Source of the DNA: Halalkalibacter sp. APA_J-10(15)
GTDB lineage: Bacteria; Bacillota; Bacilli; Bacillales; Bacillaceae_D
NCBI RefSeq assembly: GCF_023017105.1
Contig: NZ_JALKEV010000012.1
Coordinates: 98,230-162,229, forward strand
Length of the DNA stretch: 64,000 bases
Direction: 5' to 3'
The notes beneath the pieces are model-generated. The model made no database searches, was not told the DNA's origin, and was given only the letters and a program-made list of their open reading frames with translations. Positions 27,605 to 36,187 of the stretch are shown one piece after another. A program made the translations under genes and the position numbers. Within the stretch, counting starts at the first letter, position 1. Every line of letters begins with the position of its first letter.

Positions 27605-28543
27605 TTATTTCCCCCACCTTAAAGCTACAGCCCCCCATGTTAATCCAGCACCAAAACCTACTAATACAATAACATCTCCATCTTTAATCTTTCCAGCCTT
27701 CCATTCATCAACAAGCGCCATCGGAATAGATGCTGATGAAGTGTTGCCATATTTTTGAACCGTTAAAGCCATTTTTTCCTTATCTAAGCCTAACCGTTCA
27801 CGTGCAGCCTCCATGATACGAATATTCGCTTGATGTGGAATGAGGAAATCACAATCCTCTTTTGTCAAACCCGCTTTTTCAAGCACATGTACAGATGATT
27901 CTCCCATTTGACGAACGGCAAATTTAAACACCTCACGACCATTCATTTCTAAATATTTATCCTTTTGATGAATGTGCATCGAACCTCCACCATCTGCTCC
28001 TAATTCAAACGATAGTATACCCTTATCAGCTGAAACGGGACCCATTACTGCTGCTCCAGCTCCATCACCAAACAAGACAGCTGTATTTCGATCATTAAAA
28101 TCAGTAATCTTAGAAAGCTTCTCTACACCGACCACTAGAATATTTTTGTATACACCTGTTTCAATGAATTGCTGGGCAGTTACTAATCCATAAATAAATC
28201 CAGCACATGCGGCACTTACGTCCATCGCTGCAGCTTTCTTTGCACCTAGTTCATGTTGGATTAACGTTGATACAGTTGGAAACGGCATATCAGGAGTAAC
28301 AGTTGCCACTAGAATTAAGTCTAGATCCTCTGCAGCGATTTCAGCATGCTCTAATGCTTCCTTTGCTGCTGCTAAGGCCATATGTGAACTATCGACCCCT
28401 GCTGATGCAAATCGACGTTCTTCAATCCCTGTTCTTGTTCGAATCCATTCATCGTTCGTATCTATTTTTTTCTCTAAATCTAAATTAGTTACCACATGTT
28501 CAGGAATGTAGCTTCCAATTCCGATAATGCCTGCCTTCGTCAT
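27605..28543 (-). CDS. fabH: 3-oxoacyl-ACP synthase III
   Basis: A 312-residue initiating condensing enzyme that joins an acyl-CoA primer to malonyl-ACP. The Cys-His-Asn triad is visible as C113 (A-A-C-A-G-F), H in P-H-Q-A-N and N in Y-G-N-T-S-S. In bacilli it favours branched primers from Ile, Leu and Val, which sets the iso/anteiso lipid pattern. It corresponds to FabHA by operon position. The start at 28543 has a GAAGGGGGA SD, and a FapR-like operator lies about 45 bp upstream. Confidence 0.97.
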   Translation of the reverse strand: MTKAGIIGIGSYIPEHVVTNLDLEKKIDTNDEWIRTRTGIEERRFASAGVDSSHMALAAAKEALEHAEIAAEDLDLILVATVTPDMPFPTVSTLIQHELGAKKAAAMDVSAACAGFIYGLVTAQQFIETGVYKNILVVGVEKLSKITDFNDRNTAVLFGDGAGAAVMGPVSADKGILSFELGADGGGSMHIHQKDKYLEMNGREVFKFAVRQMGESSVHVLEKAGLTKEDCDFLIPHQANIRIMEAARERLGLDKEKMALTVQKYGNTSSASIPMALVDEWKAGKIKDGDVIVLVGFGAGLTWGAVALRWGK

Positions 28544-28584
28544 AATTATTCCCCCTTCAACGGAGCTCCCTCTTTAGGGTTCCT

Positions 28585-28603
28585 ATTAGTACCTGCTGCT
28601 AAT
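28585..28603. promoter_or_regulatory. FapR operator upstream of fabH-fabF
   Basis: The sequence ATTAGTACCTGCTGCTAAT differs at one base from a palindromic FapR box (TTAGTACCTGnTACTAA). It lies 42 bp upstream of fabH. FapR represses fatty-acid and phospholipid genes until malonyl-CoA accumulates. A TTGCGT/TACTAA pair with a 16-bp spacer on the minus strand overlaps it, so repression could be by promoter occlusion. The rest of the 300-bp gap up to 28843 shows nothing else. Confidence 0.75.
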
Positions 28604-28843
28604 TTTAACGCAACTCTTTCTATCTGTCTAGGTTCAACCGATATTTAGGCTACCGTCCGTAACACAAGAAGCCTACTCTACCATAAACTAACTTATAAGA
28701 GCACATAATTAATCTTATGAAGGGTATTTCTGACAAGTATTTCAAAACTCGTTAAATCCTTTCACAAAAATATAACGTGAGCCACTACTCACCTAAAAGG
28801 GTTATTTAACGTTATTATTTATCCTTAAAAAGGAGGTATTCCA

Positions 28844-29122
28844 ATGGCAGATCAACAACCACCGGAACGCGATTTCTTTTCTGATTTAATGTTCGGACGA
28901 TCTCAACAACAAACAACTGATGAAGAACGAATTGAACCCGAAGAAACAGAAAATATAGACAAACAGGAAACACAACAGGAGGCGAATTATCAACCTTCCC
29001 CAAACCAATTAGATGCAATATTTACACTTGCCCAATCACTTGCACCATTATTTTCGGTTGTACAAGATTGGTTATCAAAAAGAAATAATGGTGCTAAGGA
29101 CGAGACAAAAAAGGAGAAATAA
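28844..29122 (+). CDS. Hypothetical acidic protein (92 aa)
   Basis: Starts MADQQPPERDFF. Residues 20-50 are Glu/Gln/Thr-rich and disordered. Residues 52-80 (L-D-A-I-F-T-L-A-Q-S-L-A-P-L-F) form an amphipathic helix and the tail is basic. SD AAAGGAGG is strong. It is divergent from fabH, where B. subtilis carries yjzB, but no sequence match can be claimed. It ends before a symmetric hairpin. Confidence 0.65.
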   Translation: MADQQPPERDFFSDLMFGRSQQQTTDEERIEPEETENIDKQETQQEANYQPSPNQLDAIFTLAQSLAPLFSVVQDWLSKRNNGAKDETKKEK

Positions 29123-29157
29123 CTTTTTTCGATCATCCGAGGTCTCACCAGCCAAAA

Positions 29158-29194
29158 AATGGACTCATAAGTAGTATAATACTTTGAGTCCATT
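29158..29194. terminator. Bidirectional terminator hairpin
   Basis: Stem AATGGACTCA / TGAGTCCATT with an inner palindrome (aagta...tactt). It lies between convergent genes at 28844 and 29216. Confidence 0.65.
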
Positions 29195-29215
29195 CGTCAT
29201 CTAGATTTTCAATTA

Positions 29216-29491
29216 TCACCATACATAATGAGGTTTTGGTTGATAACCATACGATGGGCCGAAATTGGGTCCGTATGACGGACCATATTGTGGTCCCAGA
29301 TTAGGGCCGAATTGTGGGCCGAACTGTGGGCCATAGCTTGGTGCATAAACATTAGGTCGCCCAAAGCCACCAAACAAAACAGGTCCTACTGCTAATCCTG
29401 CTAGAAAAGGCAAGAATGGGAATCGTTGATCTTGGCCGTGATAATGCCCCGGTTGATTGCGAAACCCTTGCAAATGAGCGTGACGATACAT
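29216..29491 (-). CDS. Coat-like protein with Gly-Pro-Tyr/Phe tandem repeats (91 aa)
   Basis: An N-terminal His-rich segment (M-Y-R-H-A-H), a short hydrophobic stretch (F-L-A-G-L-A-V-G-P-V) and then about eight tandem units of the form Y/F-G-P-x. Such repeats are usual in spore coat or exosporium proteins of bacilli. ATG at 29491 is chosen because an AAGGAG SD lies nine bases upstream. Location in the coat is inference; no sporulation promoter was identified. Confidence 0.7.
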   Translation of the reverse strand: MYRHAHLQGFRNQPGHYHGQDQRFPFLPFLAGLAVGPVLFGGFGRPNVYAPSYGPQFGPQFGPNLGPQYGPSYGPNFGPSYGYQPKPHYVW

Positions 29492-29558
29492 GTGAAGCAA
29501 CTCCTTCCCATAGGTTAGTATCATTCTATGAGAATATATTCAAAATGGAGCTTATCCA

Positions 29559-29891
29559 TTATGGATGTTCTTGTTCTTTCTCTAGCTCGTACATTAATGT
29601 CTCAAACAATTGATCCAAATTACTTTTTAATCGTTCTTCTTCATCATTTTTGGTTTTCATTTCTTTAACAGCTCCATATGTCTCAAGGAATCCTTCCATG
29701 TCTCCTGTTCGAAATTGAGCGATTCCATATGAAACAAATAAACGTATATGAGGAGCACCACCCTGCCTCATCAACTCAATAAATGGTTTAAGAGCTCTTA
29801 ACGCATCTTCAAATTTACCTTCTTGTAACAGTTCAAAGCCCTTTTTCATTTCCATTGCAAATGCTTGTAGCTTCGATGATTCTTGTGTCAA
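29559..29891 (-). CDS. Hypothetical TPR-like helical protein (110 aa)
   Basis: An all-helical protein resembling one and a half tetratricopeptide units (F-E-L-L-Q-E-G-K-F-E-D-A-L, then A-Q-F-R-T-G-D-M-E-G-F). Not recognised further. TTG at 29891 is preferred because GAGGAG lies eight bases upstream; an in-frame GTG three codons earlier is too close to that SD. Same strand as comZ, but separated from it by 480 bp of repeats. Confidence 0.65.
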   Translation of the reverse strand: MTQESSKLQAFAMEMKKGFELLQEGKFEDALRALKPFIELMRQGGAPHIRLFVSYGIAQFRTGDMEGFLETYGAVKEMKTKNDEEERLKSNLDQLFETLMYELEKEQEHP

Positions 29892-29922
29892 CACACCCAC
29901 TCCTCACACAATTAAATCTGTT

Positions 29923-30037
29923 AAGAAAAACCGTGCAGCGGTCTTTTCTTAATTGCGTCATGCGTAGTCGTTACAAGGGGTTTAATTGTCTGAAGGTGAT
30001 TTCCTTTCAGATCAAAGTGTAACAAACGAGCCGACGC
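29923..30037. repeat. Structured dispersed repeat, copy D (plus orientation)
   Basis: A leading hairpin (AAGAAAAACCG with CGGTCTTTTCTT, 29923-29950) precedes the core: outer stem GCGTC (29955) with GACGC (30033), middle stem GTTACA with TGTAAC, and an inner hairpin TCTGAAGG/CCTTTCAGA. Both outer and middle stems differ in sequence from copy A yet still pair. Confidence 0.7.
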
Positions 30038-30216
30038 TCCTCTTTGAGTTTTCCTACTTCCTCATTGATTAGCTTCTAAAGATTTTTTTACTTATCTTTG
30101 ACATTCTGATTCTACAAAAAACAAGAGAGGTACCAAAAGGAACCCTTTTGAAATACCTCCAAAACTAATTTAATGTTTCAAATAAAGATGGTAAGCCCCC
30201 TATATCCATTCAAAAA

Positions 30217-30348
30217 CACTGAAAAAGTACAATTCAACTTTTCAGTACCTTTGATTTGGCAAGCAGTGGCATCACTCGTTGCTCGCCTGATAAAAGAAAC
30301 CCACTCGTATCAAGCTATTCAAAATAGGAAATGATTTCATACATTGCT
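30217..30348. repeat. Structured dispersed repeat, copy F (minus orientation)
   Basis: A flanking hairpin CACTGAAAAAGT/AACTTTTCAGTA (30217-30247), then the core: AGCAGTG (30262) with CATTGCT (30342, one G-T pair). The middle part aligns base by base with the reverse complement of copy A (CTCGTTGC, GAAACCCACTC, TTCAAAAT). The remaining part of the 29892-30370 gap, between copies D and F, shows no coding signal. Confidence 0.7.
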
Positions 30349-30370
30349 TAAAGGTCACCGGAATTGCCAG

Positions 30371-30559
30371 CTATTCATCCGTTTGAACAGCTTCTTGTTT
30401 TCCTAATTCATAGGCTTCATTCATCACATTTAAAAGCAACTCAAGCATAGGCTGTAAATCTTCCATATTGAATTCGATACCTTTTTCATCTAACATTTGT
30501 TTTCCTTCAGGTAAATATTTCATCGCAATTTGCATAAACTTCATATTCTGTTCCTGCAT
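30371..30559 (-). CDS. comZ: ComZ, competence regulator
   Basis: A 62-residue protein matching B. subtilis ComZ: the stretch F-M-Q-I-A-M-K-Y-L-P-E-G-K is nearly identical, and the end A-Y-E-L-G-K-Q-E-A is conserved. ComZ lowers transcription of the comG operon (known). ATG at 30559 has AGAGGTG six bases upstream and matches the B. subtilis start; the GTG three codons earlier overlaps the SD. It follows med by 147 bp. Confidence 0.92.
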   Translation of the reverse strand: MQEQNMKFMQIAMKYLPEGKQMLDEKGIEFNMEDLQPMLELLLNVMNEAYELGKQEAVQTDE

Positions 30560-30705
30560 GTTATCCACCTCTTGTCCTCTTCTTCCTTCATAACGATACT
30601 ATGACATAATCACGAAAGCAAGAAAACTGTCCTCATTAAACCGCAAAATTTCCTAATCTAACGTAAAAATGAGACACTCCCACCGTACTCTACGTATCAC
30701 ATTAT

Positions 30706-31671
30706 CTAGAAAATCCAACTAGTCGGTAACTCACCTGTTTCAATAAAGTGATTAACAGCATCCTCCATTTTTATTTGCACATCTTCTGGCACCTCAGATC
30801 CAAATGGTCCAAGAGAAATAACACCATCACCAAAGTCATACATTAAGTTCCCACCAACCAATTCGCCTTTCTGATATTGGTTTGCTATTAACTCATATAA
30901 GCCGTCTACCTTTTGAATCGTACTTGTTAAGACAGTCGTACCTCCAAGGTCTAATTGATCACTAACATATCCAATAACATAGAGTCCTTCTCTTTTCGTT
31001 TCCTCGACTACTCTAACATGAAAGCCATCACCTGTCGGATAAAAAACATCCACCCCACTAGCTACCATGTCATTAAAGAAGTCAAGCGCTTTCTCTTCAT
31101 TTGCCCAATCTTCAACATAGTCAATTCTTACGGTTGTCATTTCATCAAGTGTTGCTCCTTCATAAAACCCTTCTACTTCAGATTGCCAAGGAAATGCTGC
31201 AATAACTCCCACTTGGTGAGTTTCAGACATTTTTGCTGCAATTAAGCCCGCAAAAAAACCCATCGCATACCCATCAAAATGAAGACTGGTTACATTATTC
31301 CCTTCAACAGACCCATTAAAGCTAACAAAATGCAAGTCCTCGTATTGTTTACCTAATTCAGTAAACGGTTCTGCATAAAAGTGTCCATGACCAAACACGA
31401 GTGTAACTCCTTCAGAAGCAAACTCCTCCACAGCTCGTTCCACTTTTGCTTCCGAATCAATATTTTCCTTAAACACCACGTCTACTTCGAACTTCGAATG
31501 AATATTCAAAAGTCCTTGGTAACCTTTACTATTCCAACCTTGGTCATCAATCGTATTTTCTAACAACAAACCGATCTTTGAAGATGATGCGGATGTTTCG
31601 TCTGTCTGTGAACATCCTAAAAGAAAGCAAACAAAAAAAGTTAAAATAAATAGATAAAAACGGTTGTTCAT
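30706..31671 (-). CDS. med: Med, BMP-family surface lipoprotein, positive regulator of comK
   Basis: A 321-residue lipoprotein with a type II signal peptide (lipobox F-L-L-G-C20) and a periplasmic-binding fold of the BMP/PnrA type (I-D-D-Q-G-W-N-S-K-G-Y-Q-G). Gene pair med-comZ matches B. subtilis, where Med promotes comK transcription. Whether it binds a nucleoside like other BMP proteins is not known. ATG at 31671 has GGGAGTG ten bases upstream. Confidence 0.9.
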   Translation of the reverse strand: MNNRFYLFILTFFVCFLLGCSQTDETSASSSKIGLLLENTIDDQGWNSKGYQGLLNIHSKFEVDVVFKENIDSEAKVERAVEEFASEGVTLVFGHGHFYAEPFTELGKQYEDLHFVSFNGSVEGNNVTSLHFDGYAMGFFAGLIAAKMSETHQVGVIAAFPWQSEVEGFYEGATLDEMTTVRIDYVEDWANEEKALDFFNDMVASGVDVFYPTGDGFHVRVVEETKREGLYVIGYVSDQLDLGGTTVLTSTIQKVDGLYELIANQYQKGELVGGNLMYDFGDGVISLGPFGSEVPEDVQIKMEDAVNHFIETGELPTSWIF

Positions 31672-32030
31672 CTTGTTGACACTCCCTAAACTTTCTAAAA
31701 AGGTATCATTTTTCCCAAACTCGAAATGCTGCTGTGGACGAATCCTTCTTAGCTATTCGTTACGTATATGCCTTTTTCCTTTAATGTTGAACTACTTAAA
31801 CAAAATGTAACATGTCTGTAATATCGGTATATGTCACTCTTAATGAAACAGTCTACACCTCTTACAGTCTTATACATACTACATAGTAACATAGAATTAC
31901 AAAAAATTTATACATTGTTCGTCATTTTTCAACATTAGCTCAGCATTTTAATTTAGTATTATGAAATTTTCCTTCTTCACTGGTATAATGATTATGCACA
32001 AAATAGTAGAGAGAATTGAGGAATGTCAAA
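31672..32030. other. 359-bp divergent promoter region between med and prfC
   Basis: No coding frame with an SD. A perfect TATAAT (31984-31989) lies 42 bp upstream of prfC with only a weak -35 (TATGAA, 18-bp spacer). The region is AT-rich. No operator palindrome was recognised. Confidence 0.5.
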
Positions 32031-33626
32031 ATGAGTTATATTGATGCGGTCCAGTCACGACGCACATTTGCGATCATCTCCCATCCGGATGCCGGGAAAA
32101 CGACTTTAACTGAGAAGCTTTTGTTGTTTGGTGGAGCAATTCGTGAAGCAGGAACTGTAAAAGGAAAGAAAAATACAAAGCATGCTGTAAGTGATTGGAT
32201 GGAGATCGAAAAACAAAGAGGGATTTCCGTCACAAGTTCCGTGTTAGAATTCAAATATAATGGCTATCACATTAATATTTTAGATACACCTGGTCATGAG
32301 GACTTTAGTGAAGATACGTATCGTACATTAACAGCCGCTGACTCAGCTACGATGTTAATTGATGCGGCTAAAGGGGTAGAGGCACAAACAAAAAAATTGT
32401 TTAAAGTATGTAAAATGCGTGGAATCCCTATATTCACTTTTATGAACAAACTTGACCGTCAAGGACGTGATCCATTTGAATTAATGGAGGAATTGGAAGA
32501 ACTTCTCGGAATCAGATCCTATCCAATGGGTTGGCCAATTGGAATGGGACAATCCTTTACAGGGGTTTATGACCGAATAAACCAAAAGCTTGAATTATAC
32601 AACCCTGACAACCCAAAAGACATTGATATTATTCAACTATCAGGTCCAGATGACCCTAAGTTAGATGAAGCGATTAATGATGAAGCCCTTGTTTCGCAAT
32701 TTCGTGAAGAGTTAGAATTGTTAGATGTGGCTGGAGATCCCTACGATTTGAATCTTATTAAATCAGGTGAGCTGACGCCTATTTTTTTCGGAAGTGCGAT
32801 TTCTAGCTTCGGTGTTCAAACCTTTTTAGAGCATTTCTTAACGCTCTCACCTTCACCTTCACCACGAAAGAGTTCAACAGGTGAAATTGATCCATTAACA
32901 AATGAAGATTTTTCTGGTTTCATTTTTAAAATCCAAGCGAATATGAACCCAGCTCACCGTGACCGAGTTGCCTTTCTCCGTATTACATCTGGAATGTTCG
33001 AAAGAGGAATGCCTGTTAACCACGTACGATTAGGCAAACAAATGAAATTGACACAACCAACACAGTTTTTAGCACAAAGCCGTAACATAATCGATAAGGC
33101 GTACCCTGGTGATATTATCGGGCTATTTGACCCAGGAACATTGCGAATTGGTGACACACTTGTGCAAAACAGCACATTCGAATTTGCTGAAATGCCGCAC
33201 TTTTCACCAGAGTTTTTTAGTGTCATTACAGTAAAAGAAGCACTTAAGCATAAATCCTTCGAAAAAGGGATTCATCAATTAACAGAGGAAGGAGCGATCC
33301 AGCTTTTTAAAACGTATAACCGATTTGCTGAACAGCAAATTGTTGGCGTAGTAGGTGTTCTCCAATTTGAGGTGCTAGAATATCGCCTAAAACACGAATA
33401 CAAAGTAGATATTCAACTCGATCGTCTTCCATTTACACTTGCTCGTTGGGTAACTGGAGATGAAAATGCATTATTAGCGTTCAAAAAGACACAGCGTAAT
33501 TTAGTGACAGATCGTGATCAACACATTGTCGCCCTTTTTGAAAATGAGTTCCAAATGCGAACAGCAGCCGATAAATATCCGGACATTACGTTCCACGAAA
33601 ACTCTTATACACAAACCGAACAATAA
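32031..33626 (+). CDS. prfC: Peptide chain release factor 3
   Basis: A 531-residue translational GTPase that recycles RF1/RF2 after termination and adds post-peptidyl-transfer quality control. G1 is H-P-D-A-G-K-T-T, G3 is D-T-P-G-H-E-D-F and G4 is N-K-L-D, followed by the RF3-specific domain (R-G-M-P-V-N-H-V-R). It is not in B. subtilis 168 but occurs in some bacilli. ATG at 32031 has GAGGAA upstream; the TTG five codons earlier overlaps that SD. Confidence 0.95.
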   Translation: MSYIDAVQSRRTFAIISHPDAGKTTLTEKLLLFGGAIREAGTVKGKKNTKHAVSDWMEIEKQRGISVTSSVLEFKYNGYHINILDTPGHEDFSEDTYRTLTAADSATMLIDAAKGVEAQTKKLFKVCKMRGIPIFTFMNKLDRQGRDPFELMEELEELLGIRSYPMGWPIGMGQSFTGVYDRINQKLELYNPDNPKDIDIIQLSGPDDPKLDEAINDEALVSQFREELELLDVAGDPYDLNLIKSGELTPIFFGSAISSFGVQTFLEHFLTLSPSPSPRKSSTGEIDPLTNEDFSGFIFKIQANMNPAHRDRVAFLRITSGMFERGMPVNHVRLGKQMKLTQPTQFLAQSRNIIDKAYPGDIIGLFDPGTLRIGDTLVQNSTFEFAEMPHFSPEFFSVITVKEALKHKSFEKGIHQLTEEGAIQLFKTYNRFAEQQIVGVVGVLQFEVLEYRLKHEYKVDIQLDRLPFTLARWVTGDENALLAFKKTQRNLVTDRDQHIVALFENEFQMRTAADKYPDITFHENSYTQTEQ

Positions 33627-33670
33627 CTCATTTTCTAATATATGTTATCTGCGGATTGATTACAAGTTAA

Positions 33671-33703
33671 GATTGTCTGAAAGAAAAGTACTTTCAGACA
33701 ATC
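33671..33703 (+). terminator. prfC terminator hairpin
   Basis: Perfect 13-bp stem GATTGTCTGAAAG with CTTTCAGACAATC, 7-base loop, 45 bp after the stop. Confidence 0.7.
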
Positions 33704-33789
33704 CGCCCGTAGAAAGTAAGATGTATGTCCGAAGTAGCGATTAGAGCTGGAGATTCGACTAAAACACTTATGTCACAGTCTCTTAATCG

Positions 33790-33948
33790 TCAACGCCATT
33801 TCCTACGTACGAACACTTCAACAGCAAAACCAACGATCAGTGCGATGATAACACTAGCTCCCTCGTGCAATCGGACCAATGTCGATAATACATAAAAGCT
33901 TGTCATTGTCACAACAGCAAATATAATAATTCCGATAAAAGCCTTCAT
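33790..33948 (-). CDS. Small two-helix membrane protein, YjzD/DUF2929-like
   Basis: A 52-residue protein (starts MKAFIGIIIFAVV) with two hydrophobic helices around an R-L-H-E-G-A loop and a basic end (V-R-R-K-W-R). Its start overlaps the stop of the epimerase gene (ATGA), so the two are coupled. Its position between the epimerase and prfC, near yjzC, matches the neighbourhood of B. subtilis yjzD, a DUF2929 membrane protein of similar size. The assignment is by size and context. Confidence 0.65.
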   Translation of the reverse strand: MKAFIGIIIFAVVTMTSFYVLSTLVRLHEGASVIIALIVGFAVEVFVRRKWR

Positions 33949-34865
33949 TCCTCTATTCCATCCCCTTCATTTCTTGAAACCTGTCTCTGCCATTGTTCCA
34001 CATGTTGCTTTTGTTTCGCAATACCTTCTTGTAAAGATGTTTTCACTTGGTAGCCTAAATCATCTGTAGCTTTATGATTACTTACATGAACAGTTGGTCG
34101 CTTGTGAGCTAGCTTAGGATGATCCTTATTAATAAGCGTAAGCCCAGAAAACCATTCACCTATTCTACCTGTGGATAAGTGATACACTTCATTATGTTTT
34201 TTTGTTGTAGCTGCTAGAAGAAGTCCGTCTACACAATCCTCTACATATAACAAATCTGCCGTCGAACGATCAACATTGGCATTTTCATTACCTAGCAGTA
34301 ACTGTTGAAACATCATATCACTCCGTTGCCACGGACCGTATACGGTTGGTAACCGAAATATATAATAAGGAATCCCCTTTTTTTTACATTCCCTCATAAT
34401 TAATCTCTCACTTGCTAATTTCGTAATGCCGTAAGGTGAAGTAGGATTAGTTGATGTTTTCTCTGTAATTTTTCCCGGACGTTCACCGTATACTTCAACA
34501 GTCGAAGCGTAAACAAATCTTGTTTCACTTGTGCTTGCATGAATCAGTCGTTCCGTTACTGTTACGTTTTTTTCAATTACTTCTGTTAATCTTGGCCACT
34601 TACTATCTGCATGCGTTAAAGCAGCTAAGTGAAAAACAATATCAACTTTTTTCATCATCTTTTTCAAATCCATGTTCTCGATCATCTCATTATGAAAGGT
34701 TAAAGATGCATTCCGTCCAATTCTCATCCATTTCTCTTCTTTCTCAACATCTATATCATCTCTCATTGAATCGACTAGAATCACTTCATATCCTTCGTTT
34801 AACAATCGTTCACACAAATGAAAACCGATAAAACCTAATCCGCCAGTGACAAGTGCTCTACCCAT
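33945..34865 (-). CDS. NAD(P)-dependent sugar epimerase/dehydratase (extended SDR)
   Basis: A 306-residue extended short-chain dehydrogenase. The dinucleotide site T-G-G-L-G-F-I-G is at about 5-12, and the catalytic set is S/T with Y-G-I-T-K (Y-x3-K near 144-148). It probably acts on a nucleotide sugar; its small gene neighbourhood gives no pathway. ATG at 34865 has an ideal GGAGGAGG SD; an in-frame GTG or ATG further upstream overlaps it. Confidence 0.82.
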   Translation of the reverse strand: MGRALVTGGLGFIGFHLCERLLNEGYEVILVDSMRDDIDVEKEEKWMRIGRNASLTFHNEMIENMDLKKMMKKVDIVFHLAALTHADSKWPRLTEVIEKNVTVTERLIHASTSETRFVYASTVEVYGERPGKITEKTSTNPTSPYGITKLASERLIMRECKKKGIPYYIFRLPTVYGPWQRSDMMFQQLLLGNENANVDRSTADLLYVEDCVDGLLLAATTKKHNEVYHLSTGRIGEWFSGLTLINKDHPKLAHKRPTVHVSNHKATDDLGYQVKTSLQEGIAKQKQHVEQWQRQVSRNEGDGIEE

Positions 34866-34958
34866 TGTAACCTCCTCCATAACTTCACTTTATGTTCATA
34901 ACGACCAAATATTATAGGAATATTGAATGGCGTTTTATTGCCAATCATTTAAATAGAT

Positions 34959-35705
34959 TTAAAGCTTTACTTCATACTTTTTAAAGAAAGGATACGCTGC
35001 TTGTGCTGTTCGATAAAATGATTGCTCATTACCATGAATTCGAAGATTGACATACGTATTTAATTCAGCTAGCTTCTGTAAAAATGGTCGACTATGAATA
35101 TGAAGAGGAAAGCGTTTTTCATTTATATCACAATGAATGGATAATGGAGGGACATCGTCAAATGTATATGAAGGTGCAATCAATTTAATCCAGTCATTTG
35201 TTATTCGTCTTTTATCTTCCTGATATACTTCAGCTAATTCCTTTTCCAATCGCTTAAAAAACCATTTATTCTCTTGTTCTTGTCGGTAAAAGGCTTGTAA
35301 ATCTAAACATGGATTAATAAGGTAACAGGATCGTAGCCATTCCTTCTCCTCAGCTATCCACCTTAATGCTAATAAAGCACCTGTTCCTTCTGCCAATAAA
35401 TGAATTCGGCTATTTAAAATTTCCTGCTTTAACACCTGATGATACATGTGAAGCACTATTCTAAAATCCTCTTCACTGCCCCAATGTGATGGATGGAGTG
35501 GGGGTACAACAACGGTATAGCCACGTTGAAGTAATCCTGTTAGAAATAAAGACTTTTCAGGGTGAATCTCCCAGTCACTGTCGTCTTCTCTCGTGATTAT
35601 ACCGTTATCACCTAAAAGAAAGACAGCAAATCCATTAGGTCTTTCAGGAAGGTAGGTCACACCCCACTTTTGAGCTATTTGTTGATAACGTGCATCCCTC
35701 ATCAC
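34959..35705 (-). CDS. Alpha/beta-hydrolase-like protein
   Basis: A 248-residue soluble protein with an alpha/beta-hydrolase layout: an early strand with F-L-L-G-D-N, a nucleophile-elbow-like L-L-A-E-G-T-G-A-L near 120-128 (Glu in place of the usual Ser), and a late His (I-H-G-N-E). If the elbow is read correctly, catalysis is doubtful. Position next to yjzC and the epimerase recalls yjaU in B. subtilis, not verified. The start may be GTG at 35705 or ATG at 35702. Confidence 0.6.
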   Translation of the reverse strand: MMRDARYQQIAQKWGVTYLPERPNGFAVFLLGDNGIITREDDSDWEIHPEKSLFLTGLLQRGYTVVVPPLHPSHWGSEEDFRIVLHMYHQVLKQEILNSRIHLLAEGTGALLALRWIAEEKEWLRSCYLINPCLDLQAFYRQEQENKWFFKRLEKELAEVYQEDKRRITNDWIKLIAPSYTFDDVPPLSIHCDINEKRFPLHIHSRPFLQKLAELNTYVNLRIHGNEQSFYRTAQAAYPFFKKYEVKL

Positions 35706-35790
35706 TAAGCTACTCCTATCTTCATTGTTCTCCTTCTATCGTTACTACCATATGCAAAGAATCATGAAAACGGAAGGGGCGTGTCACCAA

Positions 35791-35830
35791 GGGCACTGAA
35801 AAAGTTTGTTTTGAACAGTTTTCGGTAACC
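35791..35830. repeat. Imperfect CACTGAAAAAGTT-family hairpin
   Basis: GGGCACTGAAAAAGTTTG pairs imperfectly with GAACAGTTTTCGGTAACC. No structured core is attached. It lies in the gap between yjzC and the hydrolase gene. Confidence 0.5.
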
Positions 35831-35896
35831 TTTCATCAATGTGAGCCGTTTTCTGAAAAATTACTATGAGTGAAACTTGAATATTTCCAAAGAAAA

Positions 35897-35930
35897 AAAG
35901 CCTCAAAGGTTTAAGAACCTTTAAGGCTTT
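35897..35930. terminator. Terminator downstream of yjzC
   Basis: Stem AAAGCCTCAAAGGTT with AACCTTTAAGGCTTT (one mismatch), with an A-run on the left that gives a T-run for the minus-strand yjzC transcript. Confidence 0.75.
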
Positions 35931-35948
35931 AACTACTAGCAGTTTCAT

Positions 35949-36140
35949 TTAATTTCCTGATCTCCTTTTACTTTTTGGTGCCCATTTCCGGTCATGGTTT
36001 GAAGTATCAGGAAATACGTCACCTGCTTCCATTTTCAATGACTTTGGATCTTGAACCATACTACCCGTTTCACCAATCTCGACATAGATACCATTGTTTG
36101 GCGCTTTTTGACCAGGCTCAAATTGCTTATTTTGTCCCAT
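35949..36140 (-). CDS. yjzC: YjzC-family small protein
   Basis: A 63-residue hydrophilic protein with the conserved YjzC stretch G-Q-K-A-P-N-N-G-I-Y-V-E-I-G-E-T-G-S. The function is unknown. ATG at 36140 is chosen: the SD AAGGAGGG lies nine bases upstream, and family members start M-G-Q-N. Its SD touches the 3' arm of the hairpin at 36154-36181. Gene order argF-yjzC is as in B. subtilis. Confidence 0.85.
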   Translation of the reverse strand: MGQNKQFEPGQKAPNNGIYVEIGETGSMVQDPKSLKMEAGDVFPDTSNHDRKWAPKSKRRSGN

Positions 36141-36153
36141 AATCATATCCCTC

Positions 36154-36181
36154 CTTCACTTGGTAGTATTGCCAAGTGAAG
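36154..36181 (-). terminator. Hairpin between argF and yjzC
   Basis: Perfect 10-bp stem CTTCACTTGG with CCAAGTGAAG, 7 bp past the argF stop. It probably ends or attenuates the arginine operon. On the minus strand the last two bases of the 3' arm are also the first two bases of the yjzC SD. Confidence 0.7.
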
Positions 36182-36187
36182 AGTGAA

